Assembly (NCBI GenBank): GCA_027483535.1
Contig: JAIXUN010000002.1
Location: 558,001-622,000, forward strand
Source of the DNA: a bacterium
GTDB taxonomy: Bacteria > Armatimonadota > Fimbriimonadia > Fimbriimonadales > Fimbriimonadaceae
DNA: 64,000 nt
Direction of reading: 5' to 3'
The notes below the pieces were generated by a model that saw nothing but the letters and a program-made list of their open reading frames with translations, ran no database searches and was not told where the DNA came from. The position numbers and the translations under genes are program-made. Below are positions 35,223 to 46,600 of the stretch, one piece after another. Positions within the stretch are counted from its first letter, which is position 1; the number at the start of each line of letters is the position of its first letter.

Positions 35223-38200
35223 ATGAACAACACGCAAATTCGAAAGTCCAGGCAGGAGAAGGGTCAAACCCTAATCATCGCGCTGATCATTCTGGGCGTG
35301 CTGCTTGTGCTCGGCGCGGTCTACGCCGGAATCCTCAGCCGAACGATTAAGTCGACCGAACGAAGTGCGGAAGCAGATCGAGCGAACGACTTTGCCGAAG
35401 CAGGAATCCGCTACGCCCACGAGCAACTCATGAATTCGGAGATGGGTGCGGACTGGCGAGGTCAGCCCTCGCTTCCGTTGACCGCTGAGTTCACGACCGA
35501 TCCCGATGCCTACTACCTTCGACCCGCGCCGCGTGTCAGTGGCAACCCGGTTCGTTTCCCTGGCCTCAACTTCCAAGATCAGGGCGGTCCGGATGGTCTA
35601 GGACCGTTCCACCGAGTGGCTTTCAACAACGGTCGAGCCCTTGTACGGGTGCGATACGCCCCAGGCGATGCCGCCATCTTCACCGGACGCACGACGGTCG
35701 ATGTCCGAGTGAGCCCTGTAGGTGGACTTCAAGAGCCCGGCAAAGCTCGAAACTACTTGGTCATCGAATCGGTAGGACGGCCTGGCGCCATTTCCAACCC
35801 GAACGACCCGACGCTCAGCTCGCGACGTGGCCGAGTCCGCATTCGAAACTTTACGGCCGACGCTCAAGTCGCAACTGAACTCAGCAAGATGAGGTCGTTC
35901 GATGAGAAACTCGTCACGGGTCGAAAGCTGTTCGCCTTTGCGCAGATTGGAATCACCGATTACTCGCGGTTCATCCATAACAAGTACCGAGTAACGCGAC
36001 CTGCCGAAATCGGCGTTCCCACCGAGCTTGGAGCTCGAATGGTAGACGCCTCAGGTGCCGATGTTCCGGTGCAGCCCGTTCAAATTTTGGGCTCCAGAGA
36101 AGTTCCTCTGTTCAACTTAGCTGTGGGTGGAACGAATGGGACTGAAACTCTCGGACTCCCGGTTAACTCTGCCTTCGGTGGCATTCGCGTCAATGGCGAC
36201 CTCCGCGTTCACGGGGGAGTCAATACAAACCTGAATCCTGCGTTCGGAGACGTTTTCGCGGTAAGCGGCAGAATCGGCGGGGCAGATCGGCTCTCTCGAC
36301 TCTTTGTGCGATCCACCATCTGGAACGGTGTGAACTGGCAGACCAACGGCGCGATCCTGAACAACAACTCCGGTCTTGACTCCAATGCCGATAACTTCAG
36401 CACGCTCGGTGGAATCATTCGAGACGGTGAAGCGACGATGGACGCGTCGGGTGCTCCTCGCGGTGTTGGTTACCTTCGCGCTCCTACGGTTTTGCCGAAT
36501 GACGATACTGACGGCGTGAGTCGCTACGTCACGCTCACTCGTGATAGCGGATTCCCGATCAATCGAACGGGTCCTGGCGGTGAAGAGGCCGCAAACACGG
36601 GTCGATACGGTCACGGACAAGGCGTCTACGTCGATAACGCCAGCGACTTCCAAGTGCCGAGTGACGAGCGAGGACGACAGCTTGCGGGTGGAAGCGTATC
36701 CCAAGTGCAAGACTGGCTCAACCCCTACGGACAAGGAACCGCATTCCGATCTGGATGGAAGGGACCGTTCTACATTCCCGTTGGGGCATCGCTTCGATTA
36801 ACATTTGACGGCTTTTACGTCACCCGGAACGCCTTCCCAGACCAAGATGCGCAAGAACGCACTTGGAAGGGACCGAACGGCGCGGATTCGGGGCAAACCA
36901 CTCTGCGATACCGCGTTGGCCGAGGCTCAGATGGTCGAGTTCGAATCATCAACGCCCTCACGCCAGGGCTGAGCGCAAGCATCGAAGCTCCGGGCCTCAC
37001 GCCCGCCGACTACGATCAGGGCCCTGCGTTCAACGGCGTCCTTTACTTTGAAGGAAACGTCCGAGTTCGAGGAATCATCCCGACCGACGTCCAGATGACC
37101 GTCGTCTCCAACCGAACTGTCTACATTGAGGGCAGCCTCCTCAAGGGACAGGTTGGAAACGATGTGACCGAAGCCGGTCCAGTCGCGCCCATCGCCTATG
37201 GTGTCCCGTTCAACCGCGCCACCCGATTCAGCCGATCGACCCTGATGTTGATGGCAAAAGACTACGTGGCTTTGAACCCGACGATGTTTGTGGGTCCGGC
37301 TGCAGAGCGAAACACGCAAACTCTTGCGGGCGGGCAGGGCAACGGCGGATTCAACGCGCTTCGCCTTCAGGCTCCAGATGGTGGATTATCGCTCGACTTT
37401 GAATTGGGTTACGACGAGAGAACGGGTCAGCCGAGCTTTATCGACTATGTGACCACCAGTGATAATGGAGTTTCGCTTCTAGTCACCCAGGCGCTCGAAT
37501 ACTCGAACCCCGGTCCAACCAGCGCGTTCTACACGCTGAATGTCAATACGATCTTAGGCTCGACGCCGTACGGCTTCGAAACGAGCGGATCTGCAACCAA
37601 CGGAGCGATTCCGCACTACCTGGCCCTTCAAGCAGCGGTTCCGGCGTATGGTCCGATCTACGGACTGGGTGCAAACGACTGGCAACGTTCGCCTAAGTTC
37701 GAAACCGTCGCTCATCAATTGGTCGGTCCAGCAGCAGTGCCAACGGCCACGGGCGATACGCTGGCGTTCAACTCGGTTCACGGAGTTCAGTCGTACCGGT
37801 TCCAAGGATCAAACCGAATCGAACTCGACACGTCCTCGTTTGGCAACGTCCCAACGGGCAATATGCTCTTGGCTCGCACCGCCATCGTGCCGGCCGACGT
37901 TCGAATCGAAGCTTCGATCTTCGCCGAAGAGGGCTCGTTCTTCGTCATTCCCGGTGACTGGTTCAACCCCAACTCAGCCGACACGCGACAGGGCTACATT
38001 GCCAGCCTCAACGCATTTCTCGCTCAACCTGCTGTTGGCGGAGATCGCAACGTAGCGTTCCGATTGGCGAACGAAGAGCGGCTGAAGAACTACGGTTCTA
38101 CGCCCCAAACTCCGTTCTACGGAGAGCCGCTTGACATCAAGATCAAGGTCATCGGTTCGATCGCCGAGAACATGCCGCCTCCTATGGCTCAACAAGCCGA

Positions 38201-38552
38201 GTGGCTTCGCAAGTGGGGCTGGATTCCAGGAACGTCGGGTGCAACCGGCTTCTTGACCGGATCGAATGTCCCGACCATCCCGAATGCCCACCGCTTCAAC
38301 GCCATCGACTTCGGCACGGGCAACCCCATCGCGGGCGACTCGCTGTACTACCCGAACCTCGAGATCAGATACGATCCGATTCTGGCGACCGGGCGAGCCC
38401 GTGGACAGTATTCGTCCTCTAGACTGCCGTTTGATGCCGACAATCCCGTCGTCCGATACGACGTGGGAGCCGATGGCGAGGTAGTGACTCTGCCGCCAAT
38501 GCCTCGACTTCCCGTTAGCCCGACCCTTGCATACTTTGGAGAATTGAAATGA
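35223..38552 (+). CDS. Giant PilX-like minor pilin
   Basis: The product is 1109 residues. The N-terminus KGQTLIIALIILGVLLVLGA, followed by STERSAEADRANDFAEAGIRYA, is the PilX pattern (no Glu at +5, Gly at -1). PilX in Pseudomonas is about 195 residues, so this carries a roughly 1000-residue extension of Asn/Gly/Thr-rich sequence, probably beta-structured. The start follows the prepilin stop by 4 bases. The stop overlaps the next secreted protein's start (ATGA), implying coupled synthesis of a tip complex. The extension has no family I recognise. Confidence 0.85.
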   Translation: MNNTQIRKSRQEKGQTLIIALIILGVLLVLGAVYAGILSRTIKSTERSAEADRANDFAEAGIRYAHEQLMNSEMGADWRGQPSLPLTAEFTTDPDAYYLRPAPRVSGNPVRFPGLNFQDQGGPDGLGPFHRVAFNNGRALVRVRYAPGDAAIFTGRTTVDVRVSPVGGLQEPGKARNYLVIESVGRPGAISNPNDPTLSSRRGRVRIRNFTADAQVATELSKMRSFDEKLVTGRKLFAFAQIGITDYSRFIHNKYRVTRPAEIGVPTELGARMVDASGADVPVQPVQILGSREVPLFNLAVGGTNGTETLGLPVNSAFGGIRVNGDLRVHGGVNTNLNPAFGDVFAVSGRIGGADRLSRLFVRSTIWNGVNWQTNGAILNNNSGLDSNADNFSTLGGIIRDGEATMDASGAPRGVGYLRAPTVLPNDDTDGVSRYVTLTRDSGFPINRTGPGGEEAANTGRYGHGQGVYVDNASDFQVPSDERGRQLAGGSVSQVQDWLNPYGQGTAFRSGWKGPFYIPVGASLRLTFDGFYVTRNAFPDQDAQERTWKGPNGADSGQTTLRYRVGRGSDGRVRIINALTPGLSASIEAPGLTPADYDQGPAFNGVLYFEGNVRVRGIIPTDVQMTVVSNRTVYIEGSLLKGQVGNDVTEAGPVAPIAYGVPFNRATRFSRSTLMLMAKDYVALNPTMFVGPAAERNTQTLAGGQGNGGFNALRLQAPDGGLSLDFELGYDERTGQPSFIDYVTTSDNGVSLLVTQALEYSNPGPTSAFYTLNVNTILGSTPYGFETSGSATNGAIPHYLALQAAVPAYGPIYGLGANDWQRSPKFETVAHQLVGPAAVPTATGDTLAFNSVHGVQSYRFQGSNRIELDTSSFGNVPTGNMLLARTAIVPADVRIEASIFAEEGSFFVIPGDWFNPNSADTRQGYIASLNAFLAQPAVGGDRNVAFRLANEERLKNYGSTPQTPFYGEPLDIKIKVIGSIAENMPPPMAQQAEWLRKWGWIPGTSGATGFLTGSNVPTIPNAHRFNAIDFGTGNPIAGDSLYYPNLEIRYDPILATGRARGQYSSSRLPFDADNPVVRYDVGADGEVVTLPPMPRLPVSPTLAYFGELK

Positions 38553-41500
38553 TGTACCGCCTCGGTCTAGTCGCTTCGCTGGTCGCTCTAACAGGGGCGG
38601 CTTCGGCGCAACAGACGTTTAGTACGCGCAAGACGGACGTTCGAGCGGGAGTCATTCTTCCGCTGCGCCGAGGTGTGGGCGTTTCGGCAGTCAACCGCTA
38701 CGTGCAGTCGGCTGCTCCTCACGCCTTCTACAACTTAGATTCGGTCAACTCCATCAAGCCTGCAGGCTGGAACTTCGTGAACCCGCTCGGCGCGGGATTC
38801 CTTAGCACGGACGACTATGCTCGTTGGGGAGCTTTCGATACTTCGATCAACAACCCGACCTTTGCGGGCCGAGTGAATGCTGGATTGCGGCTCCAAAAGA
38901 GCCATGCAGCGTACTGGGAAGTGAAGCTAGACGAGGCGACCGATTCCGACCTGTCTGAGTACGACATTCTCCTTCTCGCCCCCGCATCGGCTGCCCCCAT
39001 TCAGTTCAATCCTGAGGATCGAGAGAAGCTCCGAAAGTTTGTCGATAAGGGCGGCACGCTTTGGATTGAGGCGATCACCGCTGACGCAGGTAGCGGCACG
39101 CTTCAAAACCCGGTCGACCCGACAAACGGATATCCGTACACCTTCGACACCTTCAATGCTGGATCCAACTGGGTTGCCGACTTGACGCACCCGCTGATGC
39201 AGCGACCGAACGAGATGACCCTCCGAGATATCGGATGGCTACAAAACGCAACCAACTTCGGGATCTCGCCCGCTGTTCCCGGTACGTGGGCGCCAGGAAT
39301 GGACCTACTCCAAAACAGCATGGTTGCCGAGTTCGCCAAGCTCACCGGAGTGTCTTTTGCATCCAACCGACCAACCATCGCAACCGCAAAGATTGGCGAT
39401 GGCTTCGTCGTGGTGACTTCGCGGATCATTGCGCAGAAGGTCAACCGAACGCAAAACGATCCGAACTACGTTTCCAACGTTCTCTTCAATGCACGCCCGG
39501 CCCAACTCTCGGCCGAAGGTGTTGCGGCTGCCAAGTTCGGAATGAACCTGGCTTACCTCTCCGCCGAGTCCGCTCAGACCGGTTCGGGAAGCCGAAAGAA
39601 CTTTTCTAACGCAGCCGACCTCGGCGCGCCGCTCCTTCGAGCGTTCGCGGACCCGTTCCCAACGCCGAAGCCGAGCTTTAGCACCGTCGATTACAACCCG
39701 CCCGTGGTCTTCAAGGGCATGGTGTTCGTTAGCACGGCCAATCAGGTCATCGCTTACGACGCCGAACCCTCCTCGGATATCGACCAAGACGGCAATCCCG
39801 ATGACGGTTTCCAAGACCTCAGCGACGGCGAGGATCGGGACATCATCTTCCGCACCGCCCCGATCGCGGGAGGTATTTCTGCCCCGGTCTGTGCAGAGAT
39901 TCCTGACGCCCAAGGTGGCGCGCCGACAAACATCGTTGCGGTCACGGACTCCCAGGGTCGCCTACACGTTTACCAAATCTTCAGCACACCGAACGGACGT
40001 ACGCTCAGAGTTGGACCGGCCGCGGATAACCTCGCTCCGGCCACCGCGCCCCTCACGCCTGGTGTAGGCGCCGCGAACGCGACGGGCACCCCAATCGCTC
40101 CGACCATCGTCGATGGTCTGGCGTTCGTATTCGACTCTGCACCGCCCGTAGCGGGTACCAACGGTGGACGAGTTTGGGTGGCGGACATGCGAACCCTCAC
40201 CGTTCTTCAGTCCCCGCTGAACGCACCCGGACAAAGCTTTGAAGTTGGACTCACGGCGCAATACAACGTGCCGCGATGGTGTGGATTTGGCGCGGTAGGT
40301 GAAATTCCTGTCGCCGACTCCTCTGGTGGATACGACAAGGTCGTCTACGTTCCGTTCCAGTCTTCAACCACGCCAACCCAGCAAAACACGGGAATCGTCA
40401 GCTATTGGTTCAGTGCCAAGGGCGAGCGCCCCTTCCGCGTCGAGCGTGACGGAACTGATCTCGTCATCACAACCCGAGCGAACCAAGCAGGTCTGCCCAT
40501 CTTCCTTAGCGATGCCCAGCACCCTCTGGGAATCAAAGTTTCGGCACTGGATGATAACGGTCGAGCCTTGAATGGTAACGATTTGGCCAACCTGTTCACA
40601 GGTGCTCGATCACAATCCTCTCCCGGGCAACTTCGACTCGGTCTCACCTCCACCGGTCAAGCGCTGACCACCGACGACTGGTCGGGACGAGTGCGAATCG
40701 ACTACACCATCGACTGGGCGGCTGTGAACTCGGGCCAGAAAGGTGCGATTGAGCGCGGTCGAGTCAACTTCCCAGATGTTGCTGGAGCAAGGCAAGTTCT
40801 TGGCGGCGTCGCCCTTAGCCCGAACGGAAATCTGTTCTGCACGGTTGGCCGACCCATCGGATTCGGTCCGAACGGGGTACCGGTCACGCAGGTCAACACG
40901 AATGACGCGGGTGGATCGCTGTTCGGCATCAAAGAAGAAGGGCGCGGAAACTTCCGGCTCGTTCTCCGATGGGACCTTCACGCGAGCGGCCTGAACTGGC
41001 GATACAACGGAGGAAGTGCTCGGATCAACGACCTACTTCCCGACCATGACCCGCTGCAATACCTCGATCTGGGCGGCTTCTCGGTAGGTTCGCTCCTCGG
41101 CGGACCCCTTCGACGAGTTTGCTTCGTAAGTCCGCCAAGCATTCGAAACGGCACGGTTTACGTGACGGGTATCGCTCAAAAGGGTCCGATTCCGTTCTTG
41201 AACGTGGGCGTCTTGATGGCGTTCAACGAGAACCCGCCGACACCGGAGATCGCTCTCCCCGTCGATGTCGGCACGAACTTCACCATCGCCCAGCCCGACC
41301 CGGCAAGAAGCACCAACGCGCTCAGTCCGGAGGTTCCTTCTCGTCTCACGAGCAACTTCGTTTCGGTTGAGCGAGGCGCAAATGGAGCGGGTTCGTTGAT
41401 CCGTCTCGATAACATGATGACCGCCACCCGCGGAGCCATCACCGATTCGATCAACCTCAGTCTCCCGGTCAACATCCAACGGCAAGGTCAGCCTGATCTG

Positions 41501-43600
41501 TTCATCGACCCCAGCGCTAACCGCGACCGATGGAGTCCGCTCCGCTGGTACACGATCATGCACGGCGTGATCCCTGCAGGTGCGCCCGTGGTGACCGGAA
41601 ACACCGTGTTCGTGGCCGGCACCTCTTACGTCCCGGATGTCCTAGATGGAAACGCTTCGATCGCAGCCCCTCCTCGTCCGTTTGGATACGTGACCGCGAT
41701 TCGAACCGATATCGACATCACGTCCGCGGTTCGGGTCACCGATAACGATGCCGCACGGTTCTATCCGAACCTTGCCGCTTACACGCCCACCGCTTTTGAA
41801 GCGAGGACCGTGGTTGCAGACGGGCTCCGGCCGTACCTCCGACAAGTCATCTCGATGGACTTCCCACGAGATGGATCGGCGGTTGCTGGTGTGCCTTGGC
41901 AAACCCGACAGTTGAGCCTTTCTGCCATCGTTCCTAACCCGAACTATGTATGGCCTCAGGCTCCGCAAAACAGCGCCGAGCGTGGACGGGTCTCGTTCGA
42001 CGACTTCAAACTTCGAATTGCCCAAGCCATCGTGCCCGGTGCAACCACCGCTCTCGGAGCCGTGCCTGGTGCTGGAACGCTTGTCGCGTGGAACGCGGCA
42101 GGGCTGACCGGCTTCCGGAAGATCGATCTCTGGGTGGCCGACGAGGGTCGAATCACCAAGGTCGATAGCTCCGGCAATACCTTGTTCGATAGCACAGCAA
42201 GCATTCGCTTCGGCGAAGGCGTTCTGAGCTCAGCAGGGAACTCGGGCAAGCTTTCTCGACCAACTCGCGTGAAGCAAATCCCGGGATCGCAAGACATCGT
42301 CGTGGTCGAATCGGGAGCAAACCGTGTTCTGCGAATGCAGCCCACGGGCTTGGTACGACGAAGCATCTCCGAGTTGAGCATTGATCCCGCCTCGCTCCCG
42401 GTCAACTTCCGGAACGGTGAGTCGATCACGCTCAACAATCCGCGAGACGTGGTGGTCTACCAGACCTACGTTCCTGCGGCGCAAAACCGATTCTCGAATC
42501 CTCGGCCTCTTGAGCAGTGGACCCACTATCTGATTGCAGATGCGGGCAACCGCCGATTGGTCGATGTCGTCGACCGAGTTGAGATCGACTCGGGTGGAAA
42601 CGTGATCGCTCAGGCGGGCCCCCTCGGCACCTTGGCATGGGTTTCCCCCGCGCCGATCTCCGGTGGCGACTACAGTTACGTCAGCGTCAATCGATTCCAA
42701 CTCACCCCCACTCGAGGCGTGATCGTCGCGGGTGTCGGTTCGAATCTGCCCGGCCGAAACAAGGCTGGCGATTTGATCCCGAGTGCGCCTGCGCCCAACG
42801 ATCCGAACAATCGACAGTCGAACGGTGGAATCGTCATCATCGATCCCGCCGCTCCGAACGGATATGTCGTGTACAACGGCATCGGAGTTCTTGGAGTTGA
42901 CGCGATCAACCGTTGGAACGACCGGACCGCAAATTGGACGGACACCGGAGATCCCGAAGCCTCCCAGGTTTCGCTCCTGGCGCCCGGCACCAACATCCCG
43001 CCACAACCGAACAAGCCGTTCGTTGGAGTTCAGTCGGTCACGGCAAGCCTCCGAAGGATTCCGCTTTCCGGTGGTGGAACCGCCGCGAGAATCCTGATCA
43101 TGGTCGCGGATGCAAGCGGTGTGTACGAAGTTGCGTGGGATCCCACGCAGGCTCCGGCAAACCTCGGCGGACAAGCCTTGACCACGCGATGGATGATCAC
43201 GTCCGATGCGTATCGAAACGTCCGTCGCGCCCTTGGCCAAACGCCAAGCGGTGAGAACGCCGACGCTTTGTATGCCACCTATGCCCGCCGAATCGACGAC
43301 GATAACGTCCTTATCGTCAACGGATACGTGGGCTGGACCAGAGGGGTATTCACCCTTGACGGCAGCGGTAACCGCATCTACACGGTTGCTCCGCAAAGGT
43401 TCAGTGGGGAAATCGTCCAACTTGACGGGCGAATATCCCCGCTCGACCAAACCACTACCGTGCCTCGATTGGTAGACCCGAACGGGTTCCACATCAAGGC
43501 AGACAACCTTGGATTTAACGCGCGAAGCATCCGGCTTCGCCTTGGCCCCATCGAAGGTGGAAGGGAACTTATTCTCCCCGTCTTCGCCGATAGAAGTTAG
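38549..43600 (+). CDS. Giant secreted beta-propeller-like protein 1 (PilY1-like position)
   Basis: The product is 1683 residues. A signal peptide (MMYRLGLVASLVALTGAASA, about 20 aa) exports it. Residues about 130-300 contain YDILLLAPASAAPIQF and REKLRKFVDKGGTLWIE, resembling the DUF4159/amidotransferase-like fold. Near 410-431 an Asp-rich loop (DIDQDGNPDDG) looks like a calcium site. Later parts have propeller-type repeats (ANRVLRMQ, NRRLVDVVDRV), similar to NHL or PQQ blades. Its place directly after the PilX-like gene is where pilY1 sits in minor pilin operons. No clear PilY1 homology was recognised otherwise. Confidence 0.7.
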   Translation: MMYRLGLVASLVALTGAASAQQTFSTRKTDVRAGVILPLRRGVGVSAVNRYVQSAAPHAFYNLDSVNSIKPAGWNFVNPLGAGFLSTDDYARWGAFDTSINNPTFAGRVNAGLRLQKSHAAYWEVKLDEATDSDLSEYDILLLAPASAAPIQFNPEDREKLRKFVDKGGTLWIEAITADAGSGTLQNPVDPTNGYPYTFDTFNAGSNWVADLTHPLMQRPNEMTLRDIGWLQNATNFGISPAVPGTWAPGMDLLQNSMVAEFAKLTGVSFASNRPTIATAKIGDGFVVVTSRIIAQKVNRTQNDPNYVSNVLFNARPAQLSAEGVAAAKFGMNLAYLSAESAQTGSGSRKNFSNAADLGAPLLRAFADPFPTPKPSFSTVDYNPPVVFKGMVFVSTANQVIAYDAEPSSDIDQDGNPDDGFQDLSDGEDRDIIFRTAPIAGGISAPVCAEIPDAQGGAPTNIVAVTDSQGRLHVYQIFSTPNGRTLRVGPAADNLAPATAPLTPGVGAANATGTPIAPTIVDGLAFVFDSAPPVAGTNGGRVWVADMRTLTVLQSPLNAPGQSFEVGLTAQYNVPRWCGFGAVGEIPVADSSGGYDKVVYVPFQSSTTPTQQNTGIVSYWFSAKGERPFRVERDGTDLVITTRANQAGLPIFLSDAQHPLGIKVSALDDNGRALNGNDLANLFTGARSQSSPGQLRLGLTSTGQALTTDDWSGRVRIDYTIDWAAVNSGQKGAIERGRVNFPDVAGARQVLGGVALSPNGNLFCTVGRPIGFGPNGVPVTQVNTNDAGGSLFGIKEEGRGNFRLVLRWDLHASGLNWRYNGGSARINDLLPDHDPLQYLDLGGFSVGSLLGGPLRRVCFVSPPSIRNGTVYVTGIAQKGPIPFLNVGVLMAFNENPPTPEIALPVDVGTNFTIAQPDPARSTNALSPEVPSRLTSNFVSVERGANGAGSLIRLDNMMTATRGAITDSINLSLPVNIQRQGQPDLFIDPSANRDRWSPLRWYTIMHGVIPAGAPVVTGNTVFVAGTSYVPDVLDGNASIAAPPRPFGYVTAIRTDIDITSAVRVTDNDAARFYPNLAAYTPTAFEARTVVADGLRPYLRQVISMDFPRDGSAVAGVPWQTRQLSLSAIVPNPNYVWPQAPQNSAERGRVSFDDFKLRIAQAIVPGATTALGAVPGAGTLVAWNAAGLTGFRKIDLWVADEGRITKVDSSGNTLFDSTASIRFGEGVLSSAGNSGKLSRPTRVKQIPGSQDIVVVESGANRVLRMQPTGLVRRSISELSIDPASLPVNFRNGESITLNNPRDVVVYQTYVPAAQNRFSNPRPLEQWTHYLIADAGNRRLVDVVDRVEIDSGGNVIAQAGPLGTLAWVSPAPISGGDYSYVSVNRFQLTPTRGVIVAGVGSNLPGRNKAGDLIPSAPAPNDPNNRQSNGGIVIIDPAAPNGYVVYNGIGVLGVDAINRWNDRTANWTDTGDPEASQVSLLAPGTNIPPQPNKPFVGVQSVTASLRRIPLSGGGTAARILIMVADASGVYEVAWDPTQAPANLGGQALTTRWMITSDAYRNVRRALGQTPSGENADALYATYARRIDDDNVLIVNGYVGWTRGVFTLDGSGNRIYTVAPQRFSGEIVQLDGRISPLDQTTTVPRLVDPNGFHIKADNLGFNARSIRLRLGPIEGGRELILPVFADRS

Positions 43601-43603
43601 GAG
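43597..43603 (+). promoter_or_regulatory. Shine-Dalgarno deciding the TTG start at 43612
   Basis: TTAGGAG lies 8 bases before the TTG at 43612 and 20 before the ATG at 43624. This supports the TTG start for the 2428-residue protein. Confidence 0.6.
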
Positions 43604-43611
43604 TATCCGCT

Positions 43612-46600
43612 TTGAAGCAATACATGACGTTGAAAAAGCGTTTCGCAGTCGCCGCCCTCGCCCTTTTAACAGGTGCGCTTGCGGTTGGACAGTCCGTGAA
43701 CGACCATGCGAACCTCAAGGCGAATAATGCCCGAACAGGTGTTAACGGAAATCCGGCGACATCTACCCCTGGGTATTTGTCCACCTCTGCGCGAGTCGCA
43801 GGAGTTGATCGGCCCTCGGCCCTTCGCTGGTGGTATCCGTTCATCAACTTCGCTCGGGAAACTCAACTTGAGCTCAACCAGGTGAGCCCGTACACCACGA
43901 CCATCGACGACACCGATCTTGGCCTTGCGTCCAACGTTGATGCGACCGGGAACAACGTCGGACCGTACGAGCCTTTGCCGAACGGTTTTGCGACCCAAAC
44001 CGGAGCTTGGTTCACTCCTAACGAGACCCAGGAAGCGTTCAACCCGTTCCGACTCCCGGTTCGTTGGAACAACAACCCCAACAACTCAAGTCCTTTCGAC
44101 GCAGTTAACTTTTCCGATCGTCACCCGTCGCACCACTGGGCGTTTACCGTGCCTCAGTCGTCTTCGACAACCGATCCTCGCGTTCCAGACCCCTCTCTCC
44201 CAACGAACTTCCGGGCGTACACCTGGACGTTCTCCCCTCGGCAGTCGACCTTCGACACGCTGAGCGGTGAGTGGGTCGTGACCCCAGACGCGACGATCAA
44301 GAACTACGCCGTTAGCGTTTACATCCCCGAAGGCCCCATGGTGAGCCCGAGCGGGCAAACCGTGTTTCGTCAGCGCTATCACGTTTATGAAATCGTTTAC
44401 GGTACGGGTCGACGATTCGTCGATGTGGTCGATACCTGGGCAACAGGTAGCGGCTGGGTTCGACTCGGAAATGGTGGCGCACCCACCAACCAAGTCTTCC
44501 CGTATGCCGGTCTTGACGGTGTGGGCAACCCCTACCCGCTCCAAGTTCGACTGCTGAACACCATGCCGCGAAACGCGGATGGCACTTTCCGTGAGCCCCT
44601 TCGAGATGGCGAAACCTCTACCGGTTTTGCCGTTGTCGCCGATGCTGTCCGCTTCGACGACAAGTCGACCATCGGAACGCAAGTTGCGACTCCGACCTCG
44701 GCAGGTTTTGGAACTCCGAATATTCGTGTCACCGCCTCAACGAACTTCACTCAAATTGATCCGACGGTCGCGACCAACGACTTCCGCGCCCCTGGAACGT
44801 TCGAGATCGGCGAAGTTGCGAGCCTAACGTACAACTTCGGCACCAGCAATTGGACTTATCGACCGAACGCTGCGGGCGGAGAATCGCGACAGTTCGACAA
44901 CACCAGCACTGCGATCACGAGTGCGAACTTCACTGTCGAAACCACGATCCCAACTCGAGTTGGCGCTGACTACCTCCAATCCACCGTCACCGGCGCGACG
45001 TCGACCGGACAAGTAACGGTGAATCCGGATGACGCTCTTGCCAACGGTTCGTATGAGATTTTCACCTTCCTTTCGGGTGACGAATCCGGCGTGAATCACG
45101 CCACCGAAGTCACTTACGAAATTTACGAAGGCGCAACGCTTGCCGAGACGGTCCGAGTCAACCAAGCCACCGCACGCGGATGGGTTCGCCTTGGCACCCG
45201 ACGGTTTGTCCACGAGAGAGAAGAGCCAAGCATTCCTGGGTCCGGCAATCGACTCCGGGTTGTTATGCTCAACTCGAGTTCCGTGGCGGGCGATGTTGGC
45301 CGAGTCGTGCGCGCAGACGCGTTCCGGTTCGACGAGAGTGCCGGAAACGCGGTGATCTCAACGCCGGTGCATGTCACCGCGCTCATCCGACCTTCTTCCG
45401 GCGCCGCTCCGGTGGATACGAACGTTGTTCTGATCCTGGACGAGCGTGGACGCATCCACTGCGTTGACGCCGAAGGTCGAACCGATGGCACCACGCGGGT
45501 CTACTGGACCTACCCAAGCATTCGAACCAGCACGTCCGACCCGAACCTCAACGTCGGGCTGGATCCCACCGACCCATCCGGTCAAGTGTTCGACGGTCAG
45601 GACGGAGCTTTGGGTGCAGAACTTCCGCTTGAATTCGACCTGAGCACCGCGATCGTCAAGAGGATTGACGAAGTGGACGCAGTCGGGACTCCGATTCAGC
45701 GCGACGTCCTTTACGTCGGTGCTCGAAACGGACGCATCTACGCAATCGACATGACGGGTCGAGGCGACTTTGACGATGTCAATCGAGTCCCCGGTACCAC
45801 GTTCCGACGCTGGACCTATCCCGCAACCTACTACCGCCCAGATGTGACGTCGTCGACGCGAACGGACGAAGCGACGAACCTTGGGTCGATCGCGAGCGTT
45901 ACGCAAGGCACCATCACCGTCTCGGGCAACCCAGTCGATGTCATTTACGCCGCAACCGAGCAAGGTCGCGTGTACTGCCTCGATGCGAAGGGCAACTTTG
46001 CCTACACGGGTACGCCGGAACTCATTACGAGTGTTCGGTGGGCATATCCCCCGGTGGATCGACCGAACCTGACGCCGATCATCGCTGCTCCTACCCTGGA
46101 CCAGACGGGCAACCGCTTCTTCTTTGGAACTCTGGACGACGGAAGTCGTGCGGGTGAATTCCACTGTATCAACGCCACCACGGGCGAGTACATCTGGCGA
46201 TTCCCGCCGGCACCAGGCGGTTGGACCCCAACGACAAACGAGCCCACGCCTCCGGCCGTGAACAAGTCCTCGTTCAATGTCTTCGCCTTCGCGGGCGGTC
46301 CGGCTTATGTTCCTGCCACGGAACTTAACTCGACGGACTTTGGCATTCAGCCAGGAACGATGCCCGATACCGTGTTCGCTCACAACTCGAATCACTTTGT
46401 TTATGCCTTCGACGCGGCTACCGGAGCGATTCAATGGCAAACCGATGAGCTTCAGTCTGGTTCGGTGGCTTCGCTCATCTACGGCCGAGTGACCGCTCAG
46501 AGTCAAACGGGCGGGCTGATCAATTACCCAATGGTGATGGCCCCAACGGCATCAGGCCGATTCGTCGGACTGTTCGCTCGATCATGGGACACGAACCGTT

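Noticed and set aside
42230-43492. Minus-strand open frame of 420 codons
   Set aside because: Antisense to giant protein 1, low complexity in Arg/Asp/Val, no family features.
45358-46506. Long minus-strand open frame of 382 codons
   Set aside because: It lies opposite the 2428-residue gene; its translation is Arg/Val/Gly-rich without motifs. It arises from codon bias of the sense gene.
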